Positions 47,247 through 58,150 of a DNA stretch of 64,000 nucleotides are shown piece after piece (position 1 is the first letter of the stretch; each line of letters opens with the position of its first letter). Under the pieces are notes generated by a model that ran no database searches, was not told the origin of the DNA, and saw nothing but the letters and a program-made list of their open reading frames with translations. The stretch covers positions 5,766,001-5,830,000 of the forward strand of contig JAGTYA010000024.1 in assembly GCA_024291935.2 (NCBI GenBank), given 5' to 3'. The translations under genes were made by a program, and so were the position numbers. The DNA is from Okapia johnstoni (lineage: Eukaryota; Chordata; Mammalia; Artiodactyla; Giraffidae).

Positions 47247-47350
47247 TCCTTCCTTATCTCCACAGTGGGGACCCCAACATCTACATCCCTGCGGCCCTGA
47301 CTCATGTGAAGCCTGGAGCAAAGCACACCATACCCTCGGACCCCTCAACC
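47247..47350 (+). pseudogene. PTPRU: PTPRU-like exon relic, start of phosphatase domain 2
   Basis: 47250-47264 reads FLIST. After a one-base loss the frame from 47267 gives GDPNIYIPAALT (to 47302). The family's domain 2 reads FLISTDGDSNNYINAALT here. Beyond 47302 the frame drifts again (AHHTLGPLNLS in another frame resembles the following IVTLHPLQST). No acceptor matches the expected exon start, because the upstream part is replaced by TG-rich repeat. Confidence 0.6.
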
Positions 47351-48946
47351 TCAGCTGGGAAAATCCCAAGGAAAGGAAGCTGGGGAGGAATGCAGGGGAG
47401 GACACGGGGGTGTCCTCTCTGTGCCCTGTCCATCCCCCCGGGGACCAGGCCTGCAGGGTGATCCCCTCCCCTCCAATGCTCCTCCATTCTGGGCATCAAG
47501 TCCGCTGTTCCTCCTCCATGTGCCCCTCTACACATGGATGCCCTGCTCATCTCTGAGCCAGAGAGGGTCAGGCTAGGGCTCCCTAGTGCTAGGTGGACAA
47601 GCTGCCAGGGCAGCCTTGTCCCCTCCGGGGGTCCTTGGCCCCTGATCCCCATCACCTGAAATCAACCCAGGAGCCACAAGATCCTGATTCTCAGACTGCC
47701 CTGAACTTGTCAGCGAGAGGCCAGCTGGGGTCTGTTTCAGGTGGTCAGGTCTGCAGGGAGCCCCTTCAGGTGCCCAAGACTGAGTTTTAGAATTTGGCCT
47801 GCCCTGGCCTCAAGGAGCTGCCAGTCAGCCTTGCACCTGCGCCTTCAGAAAGTCCTAGGGAGAGGGAAGCTGGTGGATTGGGAGGGGTTCCTCATTTCTC
47901 TGCCCTGCTCCTTTCATGATTACCAAGGACAAGTCAAGGGACAAATCAAGGGCAAGGCTCTAGGAGCCCGTGCCAGCCTCTTAAGTCAAGAGGAAAGCTG
48001 AGGTCAGCTCTGGGAATGGGGTTTTAGGAGAAAAGCATCAGGAGAGGGAGAAAGACATGGACAAGTGGGTCAAGGCAGGACACCAGGAGACCTGGGGCTG
48101 TATCACTGACAGGATAAGATGAATGCCAGCCCACCCAGCAGGACAAGGTCAGGATGGGGAGCAGGGTCAGTGCCTGGCACTGTCTGGGAGCCTAGGTTGG
48201 AGTCTCAGATCTTCCGAGTCATGGAGTTGGAAGGAACCCAAGAGATCCATTAGTTTATTTAAATATAATGTTTGAACCCCTGCCATATCCTGAGCACCAG
48301 GGATACTGAAATGAACAAGACAGGCAGAGAGTCCTCTGGCTTAGATTTTCTCGAGGTGAGGGGGGTGTGTGGTTTGCGATACACAGACAAGCATGTGATG
48401 GAACGTCAGCAGCTGGTCGGTGCTGTGAAGCGCCTTCAGGCAGGACAAATGCCGAGAGGGCTCACCTCACCCATGAGCCTCGAGCCTCTGCGTGAGTTAG
48501 CTGCCCTCCCTTGGCCTCAGTTTCTCATCTGTAAAATTGGAGCTGTCGTGTTAGAATTGGATGAAACTGTGATTAAGGGCCTTATATGATGTCAGGCATG
48601 CTGAAGGGGCTCCATCTACAAACACACAGCAGAGATCAACACACACCCGCTGAGCATGATGCTCCAGTGGCCTGAGTCCAGCCCCTTCCCGTCCCAGGTT
48701 TCCTCAGGGGTTGGAGTGGGAGGAGGAGTGGACTAGCTGGCAGAAACCCAAGTCACTCCTGACTCAGGCACAGACTTACTGGGTGGCCCTGGGGAAGACA
48801 CTTCCTCATTCTGGGCCTCATTTTTTTCAACAAAATCTGACTCTTTGATGTACTGATTCTGCTCTCACACTGGTTGATGCTCTGTGCCTTGGTTTCCCCA
48901 TTGGCCGGAGGATTCTAAAGACTTTAGGATCCAATATAATTTCACC
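47351..48946. other. unique DNA, possible last PTP relic and MIR relics
   Basis: At 47741, after an acceptor-like tctgtttcag, the frame gives RWSGLQGAP-like residues if an upstream CG is supplied. This weakly recalls RWSAYRDTP of PTP domain 2, so I hold it as a hint only. Sense MIR-like cores lie at about 48500-48590 and 48770-48920. Confidence 0.3.
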
Positions 48947-49158
48947 TGGGCTTTCCCGGTGGCTCAGGGGTAAAGAATCTGCCTGCCAATGCAGGAGACA
49001 TGCATTCGATCCCTAGGTCAGGAAGATCCCCTGGAGAAGGAAATGGCAATCCACTGAGGTAGTCTTGCCTGGGAAATCCTGTAAACAGAGGAGCCTGGGA
49101 GGCTACAGTCCATGGAGTCACAAAAGAGTCAGGCATGACTTAACAACTAAACAACAAC
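48947..49158 (+). mobile_element. Bov-tA SINE
   Basis: Head ctgggctttcccggtggctc, box-B-like GCATTCGATCCCTAGG, body to caggcatgacttaacaacta and a caacaacaac tail. Flanks TTCACCTG / TTCATCTG are a possible short target-site duplication. Confidence 0.83.
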
Positions 49159-49734
49159 ACCCCTTTCATCTGAACTAAGAATTTATAGTTCAGTGTGAAC
49201 TCCCAGCTTGTTCCGTTACATCATCACTTCCCACCAGCCCGCTGCCCTGGCAAGCCCCTCTGAGCCAGGCTCAGGTTTATAGGAGAGCGTCAGTGCAATC
49301 CCTCCCTCCCAGCAGCCTTCAGTCCACACAGACCCACAGCATCATTAGCAATCACCCCACTGGGGAGGCAGGCTCTTCAGCTTTGCAGATGACAGGCTCT
49401 TGATAGAAAAGCAAGTGTGTTGGATCGGAATGGGAAAGAAAACCCCCGCAGGCCAGAACCACAGATTGAGACTCATATGATGGGATTTAATATGCACGAG
49501 TGAGTTAAACATGCAGTGCCAACTAGATCCACAGCTCAGGGACAGAGGAGGGAGACAGGCCTTGAGATGAGACTGACGGGGAGCGCAGAGTGAACCCACG
49601 AGGTGACAAGTCTCTCACATCACAAGTCCCTTATCTGCTCTCTCCTTCCACACCTCCCCACCCATCCAGTCCAGCCCCAACCCAGGCTGTTACCATGAGA
49701 TGGAAGGCCCCAAACCTGGTTAGTTTAATAATAA
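49159..49734. other. unique DNA, no gene found
   Basis: No repeat or exon recognised. Confidence 0.35.
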
Positions 49735-50185
49735 CAACAACAGTAAGAGCTACCAGTTCTCACATGCTTACCCTGCACTATGTACTCACATTCTCTCCCT
49801 CTGCACAAGTTCACAAGATTTGTATTAATAGCATTTTACATGAAGGAAAACTGAGGCTCAGAAAAGCTAATTAATACAAAGCTAGTAAGCGCCCGGGGCT
49901 TCCCAGTTGGTCTAGTGGTAAAGAATCCACCTGCAATGCAGGAGCCCCAAGTTCAGTCCTTGGGTGGGAAAGATCCCCTGGTGAAGAAAATGGTAACCCA
50001 CTCTGGTTTTCCAGCCTTGGACATCCCATGGACAGAAGAGCCTGGCAGGCTACAGTGCATGGGGTCATAAAAGAGTTGGGCACGACTTAGCAACTAAACA
50101 ATAACAAAAGCAAGTGGCAGAACTGAGATTTGAGCCTCATTCTAACTGGCTCCAAAGCCAGCATAATTCTGTGTACATCCTGCTG
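49735..50185 (-). mobile_element. MIR SINE split by a Bov-tA
   Basis: Antisense MIR runs from about 49735 (acaacagtaagagctaccag) through catgaaggaaaactgaggct to caaagctagtaag, is interrupted, and resumes at 50111 with aagtggcagaactgagattt and ctggctccaaagcc. The junction shows AAAGCTAGTAAGC (49878-49890) versus AAAGCAAGTGGC (50107-50118). Confidence 0.72.
49895..50106 (+). mobile_element. Bov-tA SINE inside MIR
   Basis: Head ggggcttcccagttggtcta, box-B-like AGTTCAGTCCTTGGG, body to gggcacgacttagcaactaa with a caataacaaa tail. Confidence 0.83.
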
Positions 50186-50484
50186 CCCTTTAGGCCATGC
50201 AAACAGAGGTATGGAGTCTAGAATAAGGGAGCAGAGAATCCTGTTCAGCTCACAAATAAGCTGAACTTTGCCAAAATGCAGGGCCTCCAGGCTTAAAACG
50301 GCATGTGATCAAGGTCACATTGATTAATTAATTCAAGAAGTATTTATTAGAATCTAAGCATTAAAGTCTCTTCTAAACACTGGAGATATAGAGGTGAAGT
50401 AGCTGGACAAAGTCCTGCTCTCCTGGTGCTTGCATTCCAGTAGGGGAAACAGATAATAACCAAATAAGTATATCCTAGGAAGTG

Positions 50485-50689
50485 GTTCCCCAGTGCCTCA
50501 GACAGGAAAGAATCGGCCTGCAATGCGGGAGCCCCGGGTTCGATCCCTGGGTCAGGAAGATCCCCTGGAGAAGGGAATGGCAACCCACTCCAGTGTTCTT
50601 GCCTGGAGAATCCCATGGACAAAGGAGCCTGGCGGGCTACAGTCGATGCGGCTGCAAAGAGTCAGACACTGCTGAGCGACTAAGCACAC
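50485..50689 (+). mobile_element. Bov-tA SINE with 8-bp TSD
   Basis: Head begins in gttccccagtgcctcagaca, box B GGGTTCGATCCCTGGG, body nearly undamaged to ctgctgagcgactaagcaca. AGGAAGTG flanks at 50477-50484 and 50690-50697. Confidence 0.86.
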
Positions 50690-50978
50690 AGGAAGTGATA
50701 AGTTCTGAAATAAAGGAAAAAGTGAATGGAAGGAGACTGGAGAGGAGGGAGCTGTATTAGAGAGGGTGCTCAAGAAAGGCCTCTCTGAGGAGGTGATATT
50801 TGAACAGAGAACCTCAATTAAGAAAGAGAATGAGCTGTGTGATAATTGTCAAGGGAGCAGCAGGTGCAAAGGCCCTGAGGCAAGAATGAGCATGATGTGC
50901 TCAAGGACAGTGAAGAGCCAGTGTGGTTGGAGCACAGCAAGTGGGGGAAGAGGGAGGGGTAGGAGACAAGGCTTGAAA

Positions 50979-51182
50979 GTGTTAGTCATTCAGTCATGTC
51001 CAGCTGTTTGTGATCCCATGGACTGTAGCCCGCCGGGCTCCTCTGTCCATGGGATTCTCCAGGCAAGAATACTGGAGTGGGTTGCCATTCTCTCCTCCAG
51101 GGGATCTTCCCAACCCAGGGATCGAACCCGGGGCTCCCGCATTGCAGGCAGATACTTTACCATCTGAGCCACCAGAGAAACC
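50979..51182 (-). mobile_element. Bov-tA SINE
   Basis: Antisense: gtgttagtcattcagtcatg through GGGATCGAACCCGGGGCTCC to gagccaccagagaaacc. Confidence 0.85.
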
Positions 51183-51639
51183 AGGCCTGGGATAAGGCAT
51201 GAGCAGTCAGCAGAATGAAGGTTGTTTAGAGTCATAGGCCATGGTGGAGCTTGGATTTTACTTTTAGAGTTGAAGGAATTCACTGCAGAGTTTTGAGCAG
51301 GTGAGTGATGGGATCTTATTTGTTTTAAAAAGATCACTAAGGCTGTTGGGGAGAAAATGGAAGCAGGAAGGCCAGGGAGCTAAGATCATAAAAGTCCAGG
51401 AGGATTCAAGGGAGAGGAGACAATGAGAAGCAATTGTTCACACGTGGAGTTATTGAAAGAATGGAACATTCACCTTCAAAAAGAAGAAGCTCAGATGGAC
51501 CCGAGGGCTGACCTCCAACTTCAGGAAGCTCATCACATGGACCAAAAGTTGAGCCCATTCTGCAGTCCCCAAATGTCAGAACCAGGACCTTATGATGAGA
51601 AGGAGTGTTGGCAAAATATTGGCCCTCTGTGCACAGATG
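51183..51639. other. unique DNA, no gene found
   Basis: No recognisable repeat or exon. Small ORFs (51423-51647) lack a known domain. Confidence 0.35.
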
Positions 51640-51960
51640 CTGAATAGGAATACAGAGACAGTGTTTTGGAGGAAAGACAAAGAGTAGCTTTATTTCTTTG
51701 CCAGGCAAAGGGGAAATACAACAGGCTAACACCTTGGAAACTGTGCCTCCGCCCCTGGGGAATAGGGAAAGGTCTTATAATCAGGACTCTTGGTCAGGTG
51801 TATATGATAAGGATCAAAGCAATGACAATCTTGCATTCTTCTTTCTTCTGCAAAGAAATTGGGTCTAGTTGTCTCCGAGGTTATTGCCTGTGACCTTCTT
51901 TCTGAAATAGAGAATGCTACGAGGGAATGTTACAAGGGTTGGGGGCATGGGGGGATGTGG
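51640..51960 (-). mobile_element. unassigned LTR-like repeat, copy A
   Basis: agctttatttctttgccagg (the minus strand reads AATAAAGC, an R-region-like polyadenylation signal) and the following ~250 bases match 57895-58145 and 59195 onwards by eye. No coding. The family name needs a ruminant repeat library. Confidence 0.45.
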
Positions 51961-52202
51961 GAATGTGTATGGGTTGGGGGGAAGAATGCCAGGTACAGGA
52001 TACACAGCCAGAGAATGATTAAGGAATTAATTTTGTGAAGGACAAGTCTAGTCACCTGCACCGTAAGTTAGAAACAGCTAAAGTAAAATTAAGTTGCTTA
52101 ACTCTTACAGATCTATTCTTGGGATTTCTATAGCCATGCACTCACTCCTTCATTCCCCTTGCTTCCTAGCAGAAAAACCCCAGTCTCCATTTCTGTTTTA
52201 AC

Positions 52203-52252
52203 AAGAGGAGGATGGTGATGATGATGAAGATGGAGATGAGGATGATGAGTGG
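52203..52252. repeat. (GATGAT)n-like microsatellite
   Basis: gaggatggtgatgatgatga followed by agatggagatgaggatgatg. Interrupted trinucleotide repeat. Confidence 0.8.
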
Positions 52253-52319
52253 AGGTTGGTGACTACATGCTGACCACAGGTACATAGACTCCAAACTGGC
52301 TGGAACCAGAAGGTTGATT

Positions 52320-52600
52320 ATTGAGATCCGTGAAATGTCACCCTGTTACCTCGCCACCAACCAGTCAGGAGAAGGTTCACGCTGATCAGGCATCCTACAC
52401 CTTCTCCCTCACACTGTCTTTAAAAACCCTTGCCTGAAAGCCATCAGAGAGTTCAGGTCTTTTGAGCATGTGCTGACTGTTCTCCTAGTTTGGCACCCTG
52501 AAGCTATACTTTCCTCCACCATAACTCAACGTCTGTTGATTGGCTTCACTGTGCATCAGGTGAGCAGAACCCAAGTTCAATTCGATAATGATTTCAGCCT
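52320..52600 (+). mobile_element. solo LTR, ERV class I type (partial)
   Basis: Promoter-like block ctttaaaaacccttgcctga (52420-52439), then cagagagttcaggtcttttg, a degraded polyadenylation area near 52500-52530, gattggcttcactgtgcatc and an end resembling ttcaattcgataatga. This is the layout of ruminant gamma-type LTRs. Only the LTR is present, and no retroviral gene lies beside it. Confidence 0.5.
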
Positions 52601-53117
52601 AAAGGTTACCTCATGGTTACATGATGGCTGCTGGAGTTCCAGCCCTTGAGAGCTACATTCTTGGCAGAAAAAAAAAGGAGAGGAGGAGAAAGAGACTCCT
52701 TCCAGCTGAATAAACTCCCATCAGAGAAATTTCCTGGAAACTACACCCACCACCTCAACTCATATTTTATTAGCCACCTCATCTGCAAGAAAGATTTAGG
52801 GCAGAAAGCCTCCCACAACAGTACTGACCTCTTGCTACTAAAGGAAAATGGTAGACTGGGTCCTGAGCAGAGGAACAGTAGTTTCTCCCTTAGCCAGCAA
52901 CCAGGAAATTTAAATACAAATGGGGAGAGCTCCAACCACAGAATTTCCTCCAGGAATTCCCCTGGTCTCACTTAAATCTGCTTTAGAAAATATTTGAAGA
53001 TGATAAAATAGCAGTAAATGTTAATTACAGAAAAAATTTTAAACATAAAAGGTAGAAATGAAAATTTAAGAACTCCTCTTGATTTCATCATCCTATGTGA
53101 TTTTCTGATTTATTTTA
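52601..53117. other. unique DNA, no gene found
   Basis: A-rich run at about 52666-52675. An open frame at 52646-52975 has no recognised domain. Confidence 0.35.
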
Positions 53118-53130
53118 CGTGTGTGTATGT

Positions 53131-53182
<52 letters not shown>
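53118..53182. repeat. (GT)n microsatellite
   Basis: After gtgtgtatgtctgtgtgcgt a pure GT run of about 38 bases. It is the longest uninterrupted dinucleotide run in the window and probably polymorphic. Confidence 0.88.
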
Positions 53183-53232
53183 TTGGTCTTCATCCACTAT
53201 TCCTGGCACAGAGCTCCTAAAACCCTTGGAAA

Positions 53233-53441
53233 GAGAAAGTGAAAGTCGTTCAGTCCTGTCCGACTCATTGCAATTCCATGGACTTTAGTCCACCAGGTCT
53301 TCTGTCCATGGAATTCTCCAGGCAAGAATACTGGAGTTGGTTGCCATTCCCTTCTCTAGGGGATCTTCCCGACCCAGGGACTGAACCCTGGTCTCCCACA
53401 TTGCAGGCAGATTCTTTACCATCTGAGCCACAGGGAAGCCC
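53233..53441 (-). mobile_element. Bov-tA SINE
   Basis: Antisense: gaaagtgaaagtcgttcagt to gagccacagggaagcccaaa. Flanks TAAAACCCTTGG and CAAAACTCTG suggest an eroded target-site duplication. Confidence 0.84.
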
Positions 53442-53689
53442 AAAACTCTGTAATTTCCTAGAGCCAAAAGGGTTTTTTATAATACTTTTTCATAATTTTT
53501 TGTTACGATATTTACTTTTGTTCCTAGTTTCCATTGTGTTTCCTGAAAGAAATGGGGGAGAGGAGGCTGAGATGGGAGTCGGAGAGATTATGCTGAATGA
53601 GGGGGAAGGAGGCCTGAAATAGCTTCAGAATATAAAGGTAAAATAAGTGTCTTTTGTTATTCATAACATAATCCCTATCAACCACACCT

Positions 53690-54420
53690 CAGTTTACATT
53701 AATGAAGTGAATTTTGGAAAGCCCCTAAGGATGAGGACTGGTTGCCAAGGGAACCGATCATGTGACAAGAAAGTTGGAACTTTCAGCCCCCACTCCCAAC
53801 TTCCTGGGAGGGGTGAAGGGCTAGAGATTGACTTGATCGCTAAAGGCCAATAATTTAATCAATTATGCCTACGTAATGAAGGCTCCATAAAAATCCCTGA
53901 ACTACAGTGTTCTGAGCACTTCCGGACTGGTGAACAAGAAGGCAACCCCGTGCAGGGAGGGTGGCTGCCCTAAACACTACAGGGACAGCCATTTCTGTGC
54001 TTGAGACCCCAGGGGACTTCAAAGCTCACCCTATGTACTTCTTCATCTGGCTGCTTAATTCATATCCTCTGTAATAAACCAGTAATCTCAAGTCAGTTGT
54101 TTTCCTGAGCTGCTCTGGCAAGTTAATGAAACCCAGGAGGCAGTCATTGGAACAACCAATCTATAGCCAGTCATCAGAAGCATAAGTGACAACCTGGACA
54201 GGCAGTTGGCCTGGAGTGTGTGGAGGGAGGGCAGGTAGGGAGTGGGCGCGTGCAATTTTGTGGGACTGAGCGTTTAACCTATAGAATCTGACACTGTTTC
54301 CAGGTAGGGAGTATCAGAACTGTGTTAAAGTGTAGGCCGCCCAGCTGGTGTTGGGGAGTTGCTCGATGTGGGAAAAACCCACACATCCAACCAGTGTCAG
54401 GAGGGATGCGATGCTACAAC
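53690..54420 (+). mobile_element. ERVL-type LTR relic (MLT2-like)
   Basis: The text order fits an old mammalian LTR: cctacgtaatgaaggctcca, taaaaatccctgaactacag, ctgtaataaaccagtaatct (polyadenylation signal AATAAA at about 54073), then ttatagccag-like, gggactgagcgtttaaccta and gcccagctggtgttgg. There is no adjacent coding region. Confidence 0.55.
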
Positions 54421-54720
54421 AGAATATTGAGATGCAGGAGCCCCACGGGGCTGTGCTTTTCCGTTACATTAAAAATTAATTAAGCACCGTTAGCATTCTT
54501 GCACAGTTCCTCCTGGGATTTCTTTTTTTCTGGGTATATTTATAATATACTTTCTATCCAGATATATATATATTGCTTTTCTTTTTCCCTTTCCTATTTT
54601 ATGAACATCTTCCCAGGTGAGTTATATTGTGACTGTCTGGTTTTTAATGGCTACATTGCATTCCCTCACGTGTTTGTCCCATAATTGAGGTAGCTAATCC
54701 TCCGTTGTTAGGCAGAGAGA

Positions 54721-54936
54721 TGTGTGTGTGTGGTGCCTGCTAAGTCACTTCAGTCCTGTTCCTACTCTGCAACCCTATGGACATCAGGCTTCTCTGTTCA
54801 TGGGATTCTCCAGGCAAGAATACTGGAATGGGTTGCCATGCCCTCCTCCAGAGGTTCTTCCCGACCCAGGGATCGAACCTACGTCTCTTGCATGGGCTGG
54901 TGGGTTCTTTACCACTAGCTCCACCTGGGAAGCCCC
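54721..54936 (-). mobile_element. Bov-tA SINE with 11-bp TSD
   Basis: Antisense: gtgcctgctaagtcacttca through GGGATCGAACCTACGTCTCT to ccacctgggaagcccc. AGGCAGAGAGA (54710-54720) and AGGCAGATAGA (54937-54947) match 10/11. Confidence 0.86.
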
Positions 54937-54947
54937 AGGCAGATAGA

Positions 54948-56188
54948 CGGTTCCCACCTAAACATGTTTGTTATAAATGACCCCGTGATGACTGACTCTT
55001 CCTGGAAATCTTTATCTCCATCTGATTATTTCCTTATGTTAGATTTGTGGACTTAGCAGAACAATAGGTATGGATATTTTTAAGGCTTTGGATATGTTTT
55101 GCCAAATTGCTCTCCCAGAAGCTGGCCTAGGACCCACCCCCCATGCGGGTCCAAGAACATCCTCAGATGGGTTCTAAGGTCTCCTTCCTTCCCTCATTCA
55201 TCATGGTCTCCCTGGCTCCTACCTCAGCCTCCTCTCCCCTGTTTCTTTCAGGAAGCACAATGGCAAGGTTGATTTTCTGAAATATCTAATCGTGTGTTTA
55301 TTTATAAGTACTTTAAAAAGTCAACATGATTAATCTCATTAAGCTTAATTTGCAGCAAATGATGCCTTTAGCTTGAAGTTGGGGTTGCTTTGCTGGTTGG
55401 AGTGGAGACAGGGTTTGGCTATTTGTAACAGAGCCTGCAATGGTAACTAACAGCTCATCTGGGTAAACAGCTTCAGGTCCTTTCTGAGGAAGGTGCTATT
55501 CCTGTCTGGGAGCTTCAGTGTCCTGGCTACCGTACCCCATGTCCCTGGGCCAGCTCTGCTCTCTAAGCAGCCAATGAACATAGTGCCTGGAAGTTTCTAG
55601 CGAGTTGACTGCTGCCCCCTCCTCAGACCCTGCTTCCCTCTGCTTTTCCACCCTGGAGTTCTCCAGTGTCCTGGGCACTTGACCAGCCATAACAAGCAAG
55701 GCAGCCCCAAAGTGCCAGGGATTTAACACCCCCGGGGCACCTCTCAACCAGGGAGGGACAGGATAGTGGTAAATAAATAAATACTGAGCTCCCCTCTGAA
55801 GGACAGTCCGAGGCATGTCCCACACACCCCCTCAAAGGGCCCTCAACAGGGCTGAAGCCACAGTGTGACCTGCTGTCTGATTCAGCCTTCAGGGATTTCC
55901 TCCCTCCCGCCCCGTCCCCTCCTCACTGTGCTTCCGGGGATCAGCTCCCACATAAACCCCCCGCTTTTTCGGAGGAACCCATACTCAGTCATGATCACTC
56001 TGGAGCAGCAGCAGCCGGATGGATAGAGTGGAGGATGTGAGAGGTACTCAGGGAGGGTGGAGCAGTGATGGGCTGAAGGGTAAATGGTGAAAGCAGACTT
56101 TTCCCCATTTGAGCCTCTGATGAGACTGTAGCCCTCTGAGACGCTCAACAGGGCATGCAGGTGGCAGAAATTGGGAGATTACAATTGA
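54948..56188. other. unique DNA, no gene found
   Basis: 55255-55400 is AT-rich with many intact words and could be a conserved non-coding element, but I cannot test this here. No exon recognised. Confidence 0.35.
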
Positions 56189-56200
56189 CCTACATCGACT

Positions 56201-56477
56201 GCTGCTGCTGCTGCTAAGTCGCTTCAGTCGTGTCCGACTCTGTGCGACCCCATAGACGGCAGCCCACCGGGCTCCGCCATCCCTGGGATTCTCCAGGCAA
56301 GAATACTGGAGTGGGTTGCCATTTCCTTCTCCAGTGCATGAAAGGGAAAAGTGAAAGTGAAGTCGCTCAGTCGTGTCCGACTCTTAGCAACCCCATGGAC
56401 TGTAGCCTACCAGGCTCCTCTGTCCGTGGGACTTTTCCAGGCAAGAGTACTGGAGTGGGGTGCCATTGCCTTCTCCG
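56201..56477 (-). mobile_element. Bov-A2 dimeric SINE with 12-bp TSD
   Basis: Two head-to-tail Bov-A monomers in antisense: gctaagtcgcttcagtcgtg ... ttccttctccagtgcatgaa and then agtcgctcagtcgtgtccga ... gccattgccttctccg. A (GCT)n tail starts it (56201-56215). CCTACATCGACT (56189-56200) and CCTACATAGACT (56478-56489) match 11/12. No tRNA head is present, which distinguishes Bov-A2 from Bov-tA. Confidence 0.88.
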
Positions 56478-56489
56478 CCTACATAGACT

Positions 56490-56690
56490 ACCATGTGCAA
56501 AATAGAGAGCCAGCAGGAACCTGCTGTACCGCACAGGGAGTGCTCCGTGATGACCTGGATGGGGGGACATCCAAGAGGGAGGGAATATATGTTTACATGT
56601 GGTTGACTCACTTCATTGTACAGCGGACACTAACGCAACATTGTAAAGCAATTATATTCCAATAAAAAAACAATAAATGGCCATTTAAAA
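56490..56690 (+). mobile_element. L1 3' end, sense
   Basis: caggaacctgctgtaccgca ... ggttgactcacttcattgta, cagcggacactaacgcaaca and the terminal ttgtaaagcaattatattcc followed by aataaaaaaacaataaa. The Bov-A2 was inserted into its left part. Confidence 0.75.
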
Positions 56691-57114
56691 TATAAACAGA
56701 ACATGCAGCTGTCCTGTGCCCAGACTCCTCCTGAACCACGGAAACAATTCTCATTTATCATGTCAGAGCTGTGGCTGTGGGTCAGTCCTTCCCTGACCTG
56801 ACTCCCATCCCAGACACTCAACACCTGCCTTCTCCCGAGGGTACCTTATCCCTCCTAACTAGCGTCTGAGACCCCTCTTGTTCCCTGTGCTCACAGTTTG
56901 TCGACCTCCCAGGTCTCCATCTGGGGTACAAAGCCTGCTTGGAGGTCTGCCTGTTGTCACCTGCCAGCCAGGTAGCTGGGCTGGACAGTGACCCCCTGTC
57001 TTACCTTCCCACGGCCAGGCACCAAGTCCTCCTGGGCAAACTTCTACCCCTGGCCCTGGACTGGCCTTCACCTCTCCTAGTTTTAAGACTCAAGCCCCAC
57101 ATATCCTACTGTGA
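56691..57114. other. unique DNA, no gene found
   Basis: No repeat or exon recognised. Confidence 0.35.
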
Positions 57115-57375
57115 TGATTAATTTTATATGTCAACTTGGTGTTTGGGGTGACATTTGTGTTTAAATCAATGAACTTTGACTAAGCAAACTGCCCTCCATA
57201 ATATAGTGGGCCTCGTCCAATCAGCTGAAGGGAATTCTCCAGCAGCCTGCCTCTCCAGACTACTGGCCCCACACTGCAGATTTTTAACTCACCAGCGTCT
57301 ATAACGGCATCAGCCAAGCCTTTATAATAACTCACTTTCTATATACAGGTACACATCTTCCTGGTTCTGTTTCTC
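57115..57375 (+). mobile_element. ancient interspersed repeat, family uncertain
   Basis: gattaattttatatgtcaac at the left and gttctgtttctctggagaag at the right, with cctcgtccaatcagctgaag between, form a well-known mammalian repeat text. I cannot name the family securely, and strand is by convention. Confidence 0.5.
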
Positions 57376-57663
57376 TGGAGAAGCCTGACAACACACTTGT
57401 CCAGGCCAAGAGCCAAGGTTCCCAAGGCTGTTCAGATATTGAGCAAATAACCTCCCAAAGCCAGCTCTCCTAGGTCTGAGGACTGCATATTTGCTTATCT
57501 CCTTTCCTTGTCCCACTCTGCTTCCCCTTCCCCATCTCCCTTCCTCCCAGTGAACCACTTCCTTTAGAATCTTTATCTCAGGCCCTGCTTCTAGGGGACC
57601 CAATCTCAGCTAATTGGTAGTAAGAATGGTCCTAGGAAGCAAGCTCTTAAGATATAATTGTGG

Positions 57664-57868
57664 TGAAAGTGAAGTCTCTCAGTCATGTCTGACTCTTTGC
57701 AACCCCATGGACTATAGCCTACCAGGCTCCTCCTTCCATGGGATTTTACAGGCAAGCATACTGGAGTGGGTTGCCATTTATTCTCCAGGAGATCTTCTTG
57801 ACCCAGGGATTGAACCCAGGTCTCCCACATTGCAGGCAGATGCTTTACCATCTGAGCCACCAGGAAAG
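57664..57868 (-). mobile_element. Bov-tA SINE with perfect 9-bp TSD
   Basis: Antisense: tgaaagtgaagtctctcagt through GGGATTGAACCCAGGTCTCC to gagccaccaggaaag. TAATTGTGG at 57655-57663 and 57869-57877. Confidence 0.88.
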
Positions 57869-57894
57869 TAATTGTGGAGATGATGCCAAATTTG

Positions 57895-58145
57895 CCCCTG
57901 TACACTGACTCCAAAATAAATCTTGAAGACAGAGTTTTGAGTGAAGTAGAAAAGAAAAGCTTTATTGCTTTGCCAGACAAAGGGGACCACAGCAGACTAA
58001 TGCCCTCAAAACTGTGTGTCCCAACCAAGGAGGGGATAGTCTTAGACTCCCCAGGCTAAATTGCTGATATTGATCAGGGTCCATGCAGGGCCTGCACTCC
58101 TTCAATCTAGAGATCTTCTGGCATCAGGTAGTCTCGTGATCTGTT
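57895..58145 (-). mobile_element. unassigned LTR-like repeat, copy B (left part)
   Basis: agctttattgctttgccaga and flanks correspond to copy A at 51640. The text stops at the BovB at 58151. A matching tail (ctgtgaccttctctctgaaa, 59201 onward) resumes after the inserted elements. Confidence 0.45.
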
Positions 58146-58150
58146 GTTCT

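Noticed and set aside
47741..47780. further PTP domain-2 exon (RWSGLQGAP)
   Set aside because: Three to four matching residues after an acceptor-like site are too few to claim; kept only as a hint.
50520..50560. tRNA-like box B sequences in Bov-tA/CHR copies as tRNA genes
   Set aside because: They are SINE heads fused to BovB-derived bodies and cannot fold as full tRNAs.
53118..53182. GT run as a regulatory element
   Set aside because: No adjacent gene or promoter evidence; treated as a plain microsatellite.
52320..54420. an endogenous retrovirus with coding genes between the LTRs
   Set aside because: The two LTR-like repeats belong to different classes and no gag, pol or env-like frame lies between them.
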